NCBI GenBank assembly: GCA_022616575.1
Contig: JAKEEN010000009.1
Location: 1 to 5,381 of the forward strand
DNA length: 5,381 nucleotides
From: Flammeovirgaceae bacterium
GTDB lineage: Bacteria > Bacteroidota > Bacteroidia > Cytophagales > Cyclobacteriaceae
Direction of reading: 5' to 3'
In this document: positions 1 to 5,381 of the stretch, piece by piece
How positions within the stretch are numbered: position 1 is the stretch's first letter
How the letters are laid out: every line of letters starts with the position of its first letter
The notes under the pieces: model-generated
Told to the model about the DNA's origin: nothing
Databases searched by the model: none
Seen by the model: only the letters and a program-made list of their open reading frames with translations
Position numbers and translations under genes: made by a program

Positions 1-2
1 AG

Positions 3-641
3 GCACGTTTTCAAAAAGCTCTTGAAAATAGAGAACTATTTGAAAACCTGGTTAATGGAAATTCCGGGGCACGGCTTATTTCACTCCGAGCTCCCATTGA
101 CGGAATCGTTGGAACATTTACCCTCAGTGCCGGCTCTGCAGTAAATGCAAGCGAGACATTGTTTTCGATAACGAACCTTGATCGTGTGTTTGTTGAGGCG
201 CAAGTATTTGATAAAGATGCGGGCAAAGTAAATGCTGGAAAAAACTTTACGGTTGAATGCACCACTAACGATCCACACAAAACAGCAGAGGTTAAACTCA
301 TTGCCCCTGCACAATCAATTAACCCGACTAACCAGACTCAACGGGTTATTTTTGAAATGAAAAACCCAAAGGGTGAATTTAAAATTGGCGAATTTGTCGA
401 TGTGCGGGTGTACGCCACACAAAGTTCACAACAGTTGTCGATACCCAACAGTGCCATTAACGAAATTAACGGGAGGCCGGTGGTCTTCATCAAAGATGCA
501 GCCGAACAGTACAGCGTTTCGTATGTTTCTCCCGGTCACAATAACGGTTCATTCACCATTATCAATAAAGGTGTGGAAGAGGGCGAGCGTATTGTTGTGA
601 ATGGAACGTACCAGATGAAAATGATTTATTTGAATCAATAG
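3..641 (+). CDS. CusB-like periplasmic adaptor of an RND metal efflux pump, C-terminal part
   Basis: The frame is open from the left edge and ends at TAG 639-641, giving 212 residues. The true start lies outside the window, so the TTG at 159 is internal. The visible part begins with helix-like sequence (ALENRELFENL), then the second half of a lipoyl/barrel-sandwich domain (LRAPIDGIVGTFTLSAGSAVNASETLFSITNLDRVFVEAQVFDKD). A beta-barrel segment follows, including the GEFKIGEFVDVRV stretch that adaptors usually show as 'l-pGM-v-v'. A membrane-proximal domain closes the protein (LSIPNSAINEINGRPVVFIK, then GVEEGERIVVNGTYQMKM). This order is typical of the HlyD/CusB membrane-fusion family, which bridges the inner-membrane pump and the outer-membrane channel. 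No metal-binding domain follows the adaptor fold; that motif is in the next gene. The neighbouring pump at 3443 is the likely partner. Family is confident; substrate is inferred from context. Confidence 0.9.
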   Translation, partial: ARFQKALENRELFENLVNGNSGARLISLRAPIDGIVGTFTLSAGSAVNASETLFSITNLDRVFVEAQVFDKDAGKVNAGKNFTVECTTNDPHKTAEVKLIAPAQSINPTNQTQRVIFEMKNPKGEFKIGEFVDVRVYATQSSQQLSIPNSAINEINGRPVVFIKDAAEQYSVSYVSPGHNNGSFTIINKGVEEGERIVVNGTYQMKMIYLNQ

Positions 642-690
642 GAATAATAACAAATCCTGAAAAATATTAATAACTATAACCTGAATAAAA

Positions 691-1695
691 ATGAAAACAA
701 AACTATTTAACCTGGCTCCATCTCTATTATCAATTGCCTATTGCTTATTGCTTATTGCATTTTTTGTATCATGTAAAAGTAAACCCGAAGAAATCGCCAA
801 TACCGATGAGATATATGCCTGCCCCATGCACCCGGAAGTAACAGGTAAAAAGGGAGATGAATGTCCTCAATGTGGAATGAAACTTGAGCTCGTTGACAAA
901 GCTAAATCCTCTAACGAATATTTCATGGCGTTTAAAGCTGAGCCGGCCGTTGAAGCGGGTAAGCCATCGATGCTGTCATTTACCCCATCGATAAAAGGAA
1001 ATGAAACAGAAATGGTCCCCCTCGATGTGCAGCACGATAAAAAAATGCACCTGATTGTAGTGAGTAAAGACCTTTCTTACTTTGACCATATTCATCCTGA
1101 ATTTCAATCATCAGGCGCTTATGATATAAAGGTTCTTTCGAAAGACGAAAATTATTCAAAAGGTAGGTTCGCCAATGAAACCAAGTTTGAACAGGGCGGT
1201 GAGTATGTATTGTTTGCCGATTACCTCCCTAGCGGAGCCTCCCATCAATTAGAGCGAATCGAATTAAACGTTAGCGGCACACCTTTCCATGCTCAAAAAT
1301 TTACCACAGAGAAGACTACCTCAACAACAGACGGCTACGAAGTTTCATTGGTACCTGATGGTGGGAAATTTCTAAGTCAGGGTACCATGCATATTAGTGG
1401 CATCATTAAAAAAGAGGGTAAAGAAATTCCTGCCGATCAATTGGAGAATTATTTAGCTGCCAAAGCGCACGTTGTGGTAATCAGTGAAGACACGCAGGAT
1501 TACCTGCATGTTCATCCGGAAGTTGTTGATGGACGTCTTGACTTGCACACTACCTTTGGCAAGTCGGGTATTTTCAGAGGATGGTTGCAGTTTCAAACAA
1601 ACGGTCAGGTTCATACAGCCGATTTCACCATTCATGTTGAAGAAGGACAAGCACCGGAAAGTGAGCATGGCGAATCAGCGGAACATAATCACTAA
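691..1695 (+). CDS. Heavy-metal-binding lipoprotein with two HxHP-containing domains and a His-rich tail
   Basis: This 334-residue protein begins with a lipoprotein signal: a hydrophobic run, then lipobox FVSC with Cys28 as the predicted lipid-bearing residue. Residues 42-68 (YACPMHPEV, then GDECPQCGMKLEL) match the small heavy-metal-binding domain found in Cus adaptors and P-type ATPases. Probable ligands are C44, M46, H47, C58, C61 and M63. Two similar halves follow: MHLIVVSKDLSYFDHIHPE (119-137) and AHVVVISEDTQDYLHVHPE (259-277). Each continues into a beta-rich 'GEYVLFADYLP' or 'GIFRGWLQFQ' segment like that of YtkA-type secreted proteins. The C-terminus is His/Glu-rich (EHGESAEHNH). It lies 49 bp after the adaptor and 20 bp before the next gene. 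The ATG has an A-rich leader without a Shine-Dalgarno. A role as a periplasmic metal trap or chaperone is inferred; the metal is not determined. Codons 15-23 fall in a 7-bp tandem repeat. Confidence 0.88.
   Translation: MKTKLFNLAPSLLSIAYCLLLIAFFVSCKSKPEEIANTDEIYACPMHPEVTGKKGDECPQCGMKLELVDKAKSSNEYFMAFKAEPAVEAGKPSMLSFTPSIKGNETEMVPLDVQHDKKMHLIVVSKDLSYFDHIHPEFQSSGAYDIKVLSKDENYSKGRFANETKFEQGGEYVLFADYLPSGASHQLERIELNVSGTPFHAQKFTTEKTTSTTDGYEVSLVPDGGKFLSQGTMHISGIIKKEGKEIPADQLENYLAAKAHVVVISEDTQDYLHVHPEVVDGRLDLHTTFGKSGIFRGWLQFQTNGQVHTADFTIHVEEGQAPESEHGESAEHNH
732..759 (+). repeat. 7-bp tandem repeat (TATTGCT) inside the lipoprotein signal peptide
   Basis: Three adjacent units are visible: TATTGCT at 739-745, TATTGCT at 746-752 and TATTGCA at 753-759. 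A degenerate unit, AATTGCC, precedes them at 732-738. The tract encodes IAYCLLLIA in the hydrophobic core of the signal peptide. Because the unit is not a multiple of three, gain or loss of one copy would shift the frame. The TTGC-rich composition resembles the insert at 4931-4996 in the pump gene. Confidence 0.75.
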
Positions 1696-1715
1696 TTATA
1701 AAAGTTCAATTCTTC

Positions 1716-2468
1716 ATGAATCAACAAACAAAAAGGCTCATTCGAAAAAGCCACCGGTACCTGGGAGTATTTATCGGAATTCAATTCATTTTTTGGACTT
1801 CCAGTGGCCTCTATTTTAGCTGGAGCGACATTGATGAAATCCATGGCGATCATTTACGCGGAGTGGCTCCTTCGCTATCTAAAAATCTCCAGGTGATTTC
1901 GCCTTCAGAAGCAATTAAAAGTATTCAGAATTCTGTGGGCATTGACTCCATTCATGAAGTAAGATTGGTTCGAATCCTGGATAAACCTGTCTATCAGATT
2001 GCATATTTTAAAGGTCATAGTGGTGAAGGTTCGCACGTACATGTACACTATGCGTTGGCTGATGCGAGCACCGGAATACTTCGAACACCCCTGACTCAAA
2101 ACGAAGCTATTGAAACAGCTCGGGGTCACATTCAAAAGCCGGCTACATTGGCGGAAGTTAAATACCTGGACCGGGTGGAAGGCGATCATGAATACAGAGA
2201 AAAGCCACTGCCAGCTTGGGCTGTTACGTTTAGTGACCCTGATTGCACAGTGTATGTGGCGGCTGAGCTTGGCACTTTCCAATCCATTCGACATAATTCA
2301 TGGAGAATTTTTGATTTTCTATGGATGACGCACACCATGGATTATGAAACACGTGATGATTTCAACAACATCATCCTTCGGTCTTTTTCAATACTCGGCC
2401 TCATAACTGTTTTATCAGGATTTCTACTTTATACTATCTCCTCACCAACTTTTCAAAAATATTTTTAA
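1716..2468 (+). CDS. PepSY-associated transmembrane protein
   Basis: The protein has 250 residues. It opens with a basic segment (KRLIRKSHRYLG) and a first membrane helix at about 16-36 (GVFIGIQFIFWTSSGLYFSW). A second helix lies near the C-terminus at about 223-241. Between them is an extracytoplasmic region with two PepSY-like units. One begins SPSEAIKSIQ and contains VYQIAYF and DASTGIL; the other begins TQNEAIETAR and contains LPAWAVTFSD and LGTFQSI. The motif FDFLWMTHTMDYETRDDFNN just before the last helix is typical of short PepSY-TM proteins in Bacteroidota. A HVHVH patch at 107-111 and H13 and H206 near the helices are possible metal or haem ligands, but this is inference. PepSY-TM proteins are often found in metal uptake or reductase loci, without a settled biochemical role. 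It lies 20 bp after the lipoprotein gene and 2 bp before the next, which supports co-transcription. Confidence 0.85.
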   Translation: MNQQTKRLIRKSHRYLGVFIGIQFIFWTSSGLYFSWSDIDEIHGDHLRGVAPSLSKNLQVISPSEAIKSIQNSVGIDSIHEVRLVRILDKPVYQIAYFKGHSGEGSHVHVHYALADASTGILRTPLTQNEAIETARGHIQKPATLAEVKYLDRVEGDHEYREKPLPAWAVTFSDPDCTVYVAAELGTFQSIRHNSWRIFDFLWMTHTMDYETRDDFNNIILRSFSILGLITVLSGFLLYTISSPTFQKYF

Positions 2469-2470
2469 TC

Positions 2471-3040
2471 ATGAGAAACTTCATTTTTGTTTTATTAACC
2501 GTCTTTTGCTCGTGCCAACCCTCTGAGAAGAAGATCAATAAAGAGACGAGTGCCAGGACTGAACCAACTGCGTATATCATCTTACCTCAACAAGTACCCG
2601 ATACACTGAAGGGAAGCCTAAAAGCCGAGGCTAAAGGAATGATCGGAGATGTTACCATTAAAATAAATTATCATTCTCCAGCCGTGCGCAGTCGAATCAT
2701 TTGGGGTGGACTCGTTGCGAATGACAAAGTTTGGGTAACTGGCGCCCACATGGCCACGTCCATTGAAATTTCCTCTGCTATAAAAATTAGTGGAACAGAA
2801 ATAGCGGCTGGTAAATATGCTCTCTTCACAATTCCATCAAAAGATGTTTGGACGGTAATTATAAATAAAAACTGGCAGCAACACCTGGCTGATGAGTATG
2901 ACCCGAAAGATGATGTACTCCGTTTCACCGTGACACCCCAAATTCAGGAAATAAACCAGGAAAGGCTCATGTATTCCGTTGAGGACAATGAAATCAAAAT
3001 GAGGTGGGAGAAGGTCTTGATTTCAATACCGATTAACTAA
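2471..3040 (+). CDS. DUF2911 family lipoprotein
   Basis: This 189-residue protein has a short signal peptide ending in a relaxed lipobox (VFCSC, Cys15), suggesting attachment to a periplasm-facing membrane leaflet. Residues from about 60 to 152 carry the DUF2911 pattern: VTIKINYHSPAVRSRIIWGGLV, then KVWVTGAHMATSIEI, then GTEIAAGKYALFTIP, then WTVIINKNWQQHLADEYDPKDDVLRF. The family commonly reads 'Y-SrPs-KgR-ifG-lvp-gkvWRtGANeaT'. Here the RTGAN position is VTGAH, which places a His (H93) where Asn is usual. That substitution is judged from memory of the family, not from an alignment. No enzymatic role is known for DUF2911. The gene starts 2 bp after the PepSY-TM stop, so translational coupling is likely. 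Its stop codon touches the left inverted repeat of the four-helix-bundle cassette, whose arrival would not have damaged this gene. Confidence 0.87.
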   Translation: MRNFIFVLLTVFCSCQPSEKKINKETSARTEPTAYIILPQQVPDTLKGSLKAEAKGMIGDVTIKINYHSPAVRSRIIWGGLVANDKVWVTGAHMATSIEISSAIKISGTEIAAGKYALFTIPSKDVWTVIINKNWQQHLADEYDPKDDVLRFTVTPQIQEINQERLMYSVEDNEIKMRWEKVLISIPIN

Positions 3041-3068
3041 TGATGAATGAAAAGTGATAAATGATGAA
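3040..3068 (+). repeat. Left inverted-repeat arm of the cassette
   Basis: Its two complementary blocks (3040-3048 and 3057-3068) match the right arm exactly in reverse complement. The arm overlaps the last base of the DUF2911 stop codon and the first codons of the four-helix-bundle gene. The arm therefore replaces any separate leader or ribosome binding site for that gene. Confidence 0.65.
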
Positions 3069-3330
3069 AGAGAATATTATCAAAACAAAGAACTTTCAAT
3101 TTGCAGTTAAAATTGTAAACCTATGCAGAACAATTCAAGAAGAGCAAAAGGAATTCATCCTAACAAGGCAATTAATTAAATCAGGAACTTCTATTGGTGC
3201 TAACGTACGTGAAGCAGATAATGCAGAAAGTAAATCTGACTTTATTCATAAAATGGGTATTGCTCAGAAGGAAGCTGATGAATCCATTTACTGGTTAGAG
3301 CTATTTCATGCCACACGTTTCATGAATTGA
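3061..3330 (+). CDS. Four-helix-bundle (23S rRNA intervening-sequence, S23-type) protein, truncated by a frameshift
   Basis: The frame encodes 89 residues and stops early. It shows the hallmarks of the four-helix-bundle family named after proteins encoded in 23S rRNA intervening sequences: FQFAVKIVNLCRTIQ, then FILTRQLIKSGTSIGANVREADNAESKSDFIHKMGIAQKEADESIYWLELFHATRFMN. The nearly invariant 'SGTSIGANVREA' and 'AESKxDFIHK' segments are intact. Family members are usually about 110-125 residues, so the end of the last helix is missing. The lost end is recognisable downstream in another frame (3324-3398). ATG 3061 and ATG 3064 are both possible starts, and neither has a Shine-Dalgarno. The cellular role of the family is unknown. 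It has no evident link to metal efflux and is best read as a passenger between operon genes. It may be nonfunctional. Confidence 0.82.
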   Translation: MMKENIIKTKNFQFAVKIVNLCRTIQEEQKEFILTRQLIKSGTSIGANVREADNAESKSDFIHKMGIAQKEADESIYWLELFHATRFMN

Positions 3331-3398
3331 AGGGAGAGGGGGAAGAAATACTCAAAATCATTCGCTCTATCATTATTACTTCAAAAGGAAGACGATGA
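3324..3398 (+). pseudogene. Displaced C-terminal remnant of the four-helix-bundle gene
   Basis: Reading the -1 frame relative to the upstream part gives ELKGEGEEILKIIRSIIITSKGRR, ending at TGA 3396-3398. 'EEILKIIRSIIITSK' is the characteristic last helix of this family. It follows the HATRFMN end of the 89-residue frame with about eight fewer residues than intact members have. The lesion is therefore better explained by a small deletion of 3n+1 bases than by a single-base indel. The frame switch must occur before the TGA at 3328-3330, so the G5 run at 3338-3342 is not the cause. Confidence 0.72.
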
Positions 3399-3402
3399 CC
3401 CA

Positions 3403-3438
3403 TTCATCATTTATAATTCATAACTCATAATTCATCAT
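3403..3438 (-). repeat. Right inverted-repeat arm of the cassette
   Basis: The arm carries the complements of both left-arm blocks (3403-3414 and 3430-3438). The 15-bp spacer between them is made of related ATTCAT and CTCAT units. It ends four bases before the pump start codon, so it forms essentially the entire leader of the pump gene. No terminator-like GC hairpin is seen here. Confidence 0.65.
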
Positions 3439-3442
3439 CCTG

Positions 3443-5381
3443 ATGTTAAACCGCCTAATACAATTTTCACTGCACAACCGGCTTTTTGTAGTCGCCTTTG
3501 CTGCCCTTTTACTGGTGTATGGCGTATTCACAATTATTAATCTGCCGGTAGATGTGCTACCGGATTTGAATAGACCGAGAGTAACCGTATTCCTGGAAGC
3601 TAATGGAATGGCACCGGAAGAAATTGAGACACAAGTTGTATTGCCCGTTGAAACGGCTCTCAATGGAGCTCCAGGTGTTGAAGTGGTAAGAAGCAGTTCG
3701 GCAATAGGTATAGGCATGGTCTTCGTTGAGTTCGGATGGGAAACTGACATTTATCGAGCCAGACAATTAGTTGCTGAAGAATTACAGACTGTTCAACTTC
3801 CTGAAGGCATCATCCCCGTCATGGGACCCGTTAGTTCTGTGATGGGTCAGATCATGATGATCGGTGTGAGTGCTGACTCAACTTCACCCAGCGAACTTCG
3901 CACACTTGCTGACTTTACTATTCGGAGGCGCCTGATGAGTATTAAAGGCGTAGCACAGGTAATTCCCATAGGCGGGGAGCGGTTGCAATACCAGGTATTG
4001 ATTTCAAGCGCTAAACTAAAACAATATAATTTAACGCTTGAAGACATTGATGCTGCGTTGCAAAGCACCAACCAGAATACAACGGGCAATTTTTTTGATC
4101 TCTACGGATCGGAGGTACTTATACGAAACGTTGGCCGCGCCAACTCACTCGATGACCTGGCAAATACAGTGGTGTCCAACCGGGAAGGCCGGCCTGTATT
4201 ACTATCACAAATAGCCGAAGTAAAATTCGGGGGAGCATTAAAACGAGGTGATGCAAGCGTGAACATGAAGCCAGCAGTTATTCTTACTGTTGAAAAACAA
4301 CCTGGCGCCAGCACGGTAACAGTTACTGATGAAATCGAGAAGGCACTTACTCAAATACAAAAAACATTGCCTGATGATGTAAAATTAAACCCACAGATCT
4401 TTCAGCAAAAAAAATTCATAATCAATTCTATCTCCAATGTTGAGGAGGCACTTCGTGATGGATTTATTCTGGTTGTGATTGTATTGCTTATGTTTCTATT
4501 GAATTTGCGTACAACTGTTATTACACTCTCAGCCATTCCGATTTCATTGATTATTACGGCTATTATTTTTAAATGGTTTGACATTTCGATTAACACCCTT
4601 ACGCTCGGAGGCCTCGCCATTGCTATTGGTGAATTAGTAGATGACGCTATTGTGGATGTAGAAAATGTTTTCAGGCGCTTGCGCGAGAACAGATTGCTTC
4701 CACAACCTAAACCAACCCTTAAAGTAATCTATGAGGCCAGCAGCGAGGTGCGTAACTCGATTGTGTATGCTACGATTATCGTGGTACTTGTATTCATACC
4801 CCTATTCTACATGCAGGGCATTGAAGGTAAAATTTTTGCTCCGCTGGGCATTGCTTATATCACTTCTATTGTTGCGTCCCTTTTTGTCTCTCTTACCGTT
4901 ACGCCCGCACTTTGTAGTTATCTTCTGGGCAAGAAGCAAAGAGCAAATACCAAGGGGCAATTGCTTTTTGCCAAATTGCCTTTTGCCTCTTGGTTTAGGG
5001 TTGATCATGATAAAGATTCTCCACTTGTTCGATGGTTGAAACAAAAAGACACGCGTTTACTCCACTGGGGATTTAAGCATAAAAAGTCGGTACTCGTCAC
5101 GGCCGCTATCCTCATCATTAGTTCAATGGCTATTGTCCCCTTTTTTGGAACTGAATTTCTTCCTCCTTTTAATGAAGGTTCATTTACAATCAATCTTTCT
5201 ACTCCTGCCGGCACCTCGCTTCAGGAGAGTAATAAAATCGGGATGCTTGCTGAAAAACTTCTTCTTAAAGTCCCCGAAGTTGAATATGTAAGCAGGCGCA
5301 CAGGCCGGGCAGAACTTGATGAACATGTTGAGCCCGTAAGCAACTCTGAAATTGATGTTCAGCTAAGGAATGAATACAACC
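3443..5381 (+). CDS. cusA: CusA/CzcA-type heavy-metal RND efflux pump, N-terminal part
   Basis: The frame runs from ATG 3443 and is still open at the right edge, giving 646 residues of a protein normally about 1,020-1,050 long. It has the start LNRLIQFSLHNRLFVVAFAALLLVYGVF (first helix about 13-33), then LPVDVLPDLNRPRVTVFLEANGMAPEEIETQVVLPVETALNGAPGVEVVRSSS, a signature of the HME-RND family. Pore subdomains follow, then helices at about 341-354, 359-376, 386-405, 439-456, 469-492 and 549-567. In the fourth of these helices, IGELVDDAIVDVENVFRRL holds the conserved proton-relay acidic residues (D400, D401, D405, E407). The second periplasmic half starts GTEFLPPFNEGSF (569-581). The position I align with CusA Met573 is Asn584, so Cu(I)/Ag(I) specificity is not assured; the symbol is a family label. 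The loop at about 497-525 carries an apparent repeat insertion. It would export metal with the adaptor at the left edge. Confidence 0.93.
   Translation, partial: MLNRLIQFSLHNRLFVVAFAALLLVYGVFTIINLPVDVLPDLNRPRVTVFLEANGMAPEEIETQVVLPVETALNGAPGVEVVRSSSAIGIGMVFVEFGWETDIYRARQLVAEELQTVQLPEGIIPVMGPVSSVMGQIMMIGVSADSTSPSELRTLADFTIRRRLMSIKGVAQVIPIGGERLQYQVLISSAKLKQYNLTLEDIDAALQSTNQNTTGNFFDLYGSEVLIRNVGRANSLDDLANTVVSNREGRPVLLSQIAEVKFGGALKRGDASVNMKPAVILTVEKQPGASTVTVTDEIEKALTQIQKTLPDDVKLNPQIFQQKKFIINSISNVEEALRDGFILVVIVLLMFLLNLRTTVITLSAIPISLIITAIIFKWFDISINTLTLGGLAIAIGELVDDAIVDVENVFRRLRENRLLPQPKPTLKVIYEASSEVRNSIVYATIIVVLVFIPLFYMQGIEGKIFAPLGIAYITSIVASLFVSLTVTPALCSYLLGKKQRANTKGQLLFAKLPFASWFRVDHDKDSPLVRWLKQKDTRLLHWGFKHKKSVLVTAAILIISSMAIVPFFGTEFLPPFNEGSFTINLSTPAGTSLQESNKIGMLAEKLLLKVPEVEYVSRRTGRAELDEHVEPVSNSEIDVQLRNEYN
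4931..4996. repeat. TTGC-rich imperfect palindrome inside the pump coding sequence
   Basis: ACCAAGGGGCAA at 4949-4960 is the reverse complement of TTGCCTCTTGGT at 4983-4994 with one mismatch in 12. The 22-base centre is built of TTGCTTTTTGCC/TTGCCTTTTGCC-like units. Purine-rich GCAAA units (4936-4947) precede the stem. In the pump frame the stretch encodes about KKQRANTKGQLLFAKLPFASWF (residues 497-518) without a stop, in the cytoplasmic loop between helices 6 and 7. Exact boundaries cannot be fixed without homologues. Confidence 0.62.

Larger units (their letters stand above)
3040..3438. mobile_element. Putative cassette: four-helix-bundle gene bounded by nested inverted repeats
   Basis: The block fills the whole gap between the DUF2911 stop codon and the pump start codon. 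Its left arm (3040-3068) and right arm (3403-3438) are complementary in two nested stretches. The outer 9 bp, ATGATGAAT at 3040-3048, pairs with ATTCATCAT at 3430-3438. The inner 12 bp, ATAAATGATGAA at 3057-3068, pairs with TTCATCATTTAT at 3403-3414. Spacers between the stretches are 8 bp on the left and 15 bp on the right. The right arm is also internally repetitive (ATTCAT/CTCAT units). No transposase and no clear target-site duplication are visible, so mobility is inferred from position and boundary repeats. It could instead be a remnant, or an AT-rich repeat pair that arose independently. Confidence 0.5.

Noticed and set aside
642..690. Separate promoter before the lipoprotein gene
   Set aside because: The gap is AT-rich, but I cannot find a convincing Bacteroidota -33/-7 pair at the right spacing, and the genes look co-transcribed.
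1905..2294. Minus-strand open frame of 129 codons opposite the PepSY-TM gene
   Set aside because: It has no recognisable domain and is fully antisense to a gene with family motifs and a tight operon position.
3320..3345. Programmed frameshift in the four-helix-bundle gene, possibly at the G5 run 3338-3342
   Set aside because: The stop at 3328-3330 precedes the G run, so slippage there could not rescue the frame. The joined product would also be shorter than normal, fitting a deletion better.
3061..3398. Link to a diversity-generating retroelement, because Avd proteins are also four-helix bundles
   Set aside because: There is no reverse transcriptase, template repeat or variable repeat in the window, and the sequence matches the S23-type family rather than Avd.
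3036..3443. Target-site duplication around the cassette
   Set aside because: The flanking bases (taacta on the left, cctgatg on the right) show no convincing direct repeat.
3418..3750. Minus-strand open frames over the pump start
   Set aside because: They are antisense to the strongly conserved N-terminal RND sequence, and their translations resemble no family I know.
4731..5039. Open + strand frame of 102 codons overlapping the pump
   Set aside because: It lies wholly inside the pump gene in another frame. Its protein is low-complexity Leu/Arg-rich, consistent with a shadow frame; the pump frame has clear family motifs.

Overview
The window looks like part of a heavy-metal (probably copper/silver-type) efflux locus from a member of the Bacteroidota. 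That assignment is inferred from four things: AT-leaning DNA, starts with no recognisable Shine-Dalgarno sequence, lipoproteins with relaxed lipoboxes, and a combination of families common in that phylum (DUF2911 lipoprotein, PepSY-TM protein, four-helix-bundle 'S23' protein). Every gene seen is on the + strand, and they are closely packed enough to be one transcription unit.

Layout. (1) 3-641: the C-terminal 212 residues of a CusB-like periplasmic adaptor, cut by the left edge. (2) 691-1695: a lipoprotein with an N-terminal Cys/Met/His heavy-metal-binding motif, two copies of an HxHP-containing domain and a His-rich tail. (3) 1716-2468: a two-helix PepSY-TM membrane protein with a HVHVH patch. 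(4) 2471-3040: a DUF2911 lipoprotein. (5) 3040-3438: a cassette-like block that fills the gap before the next gene. It holds a broken four-helix-bundle gene between nested inverted repeats. (6) 3443 to the right edge: the first 646 residues of a CusA/CzcA-type RND pump, a large reading frame still open at the window end.

How they may work together (inference). The inner-membrane pump and the periplasmic adaptor would form the core of a tripartite efflux complex, with the outer-membrane TolC-like channel probably outside the window. The proteins encoded between them are envelope-anchored, and two carry likely metal ligands, so they may capture or hand over metal in the periplasm. The DUF2911 protein has no known role here.

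The most unusual features are repeat-related. A TTGC-rich inverted repeat appears to be inserted in frame in a cytoplasmic loop of the pump. A related 7-bp tandem repeat encodes part of the lipoprotein signal peptide. The four-helix-bundle cassette sits exactly between two operon genes, starting at the stop codon of one and ending four bases before the start codon of the next. I found no RNA genes, CRISPR array, complete insertion sequence or convincing promoter.
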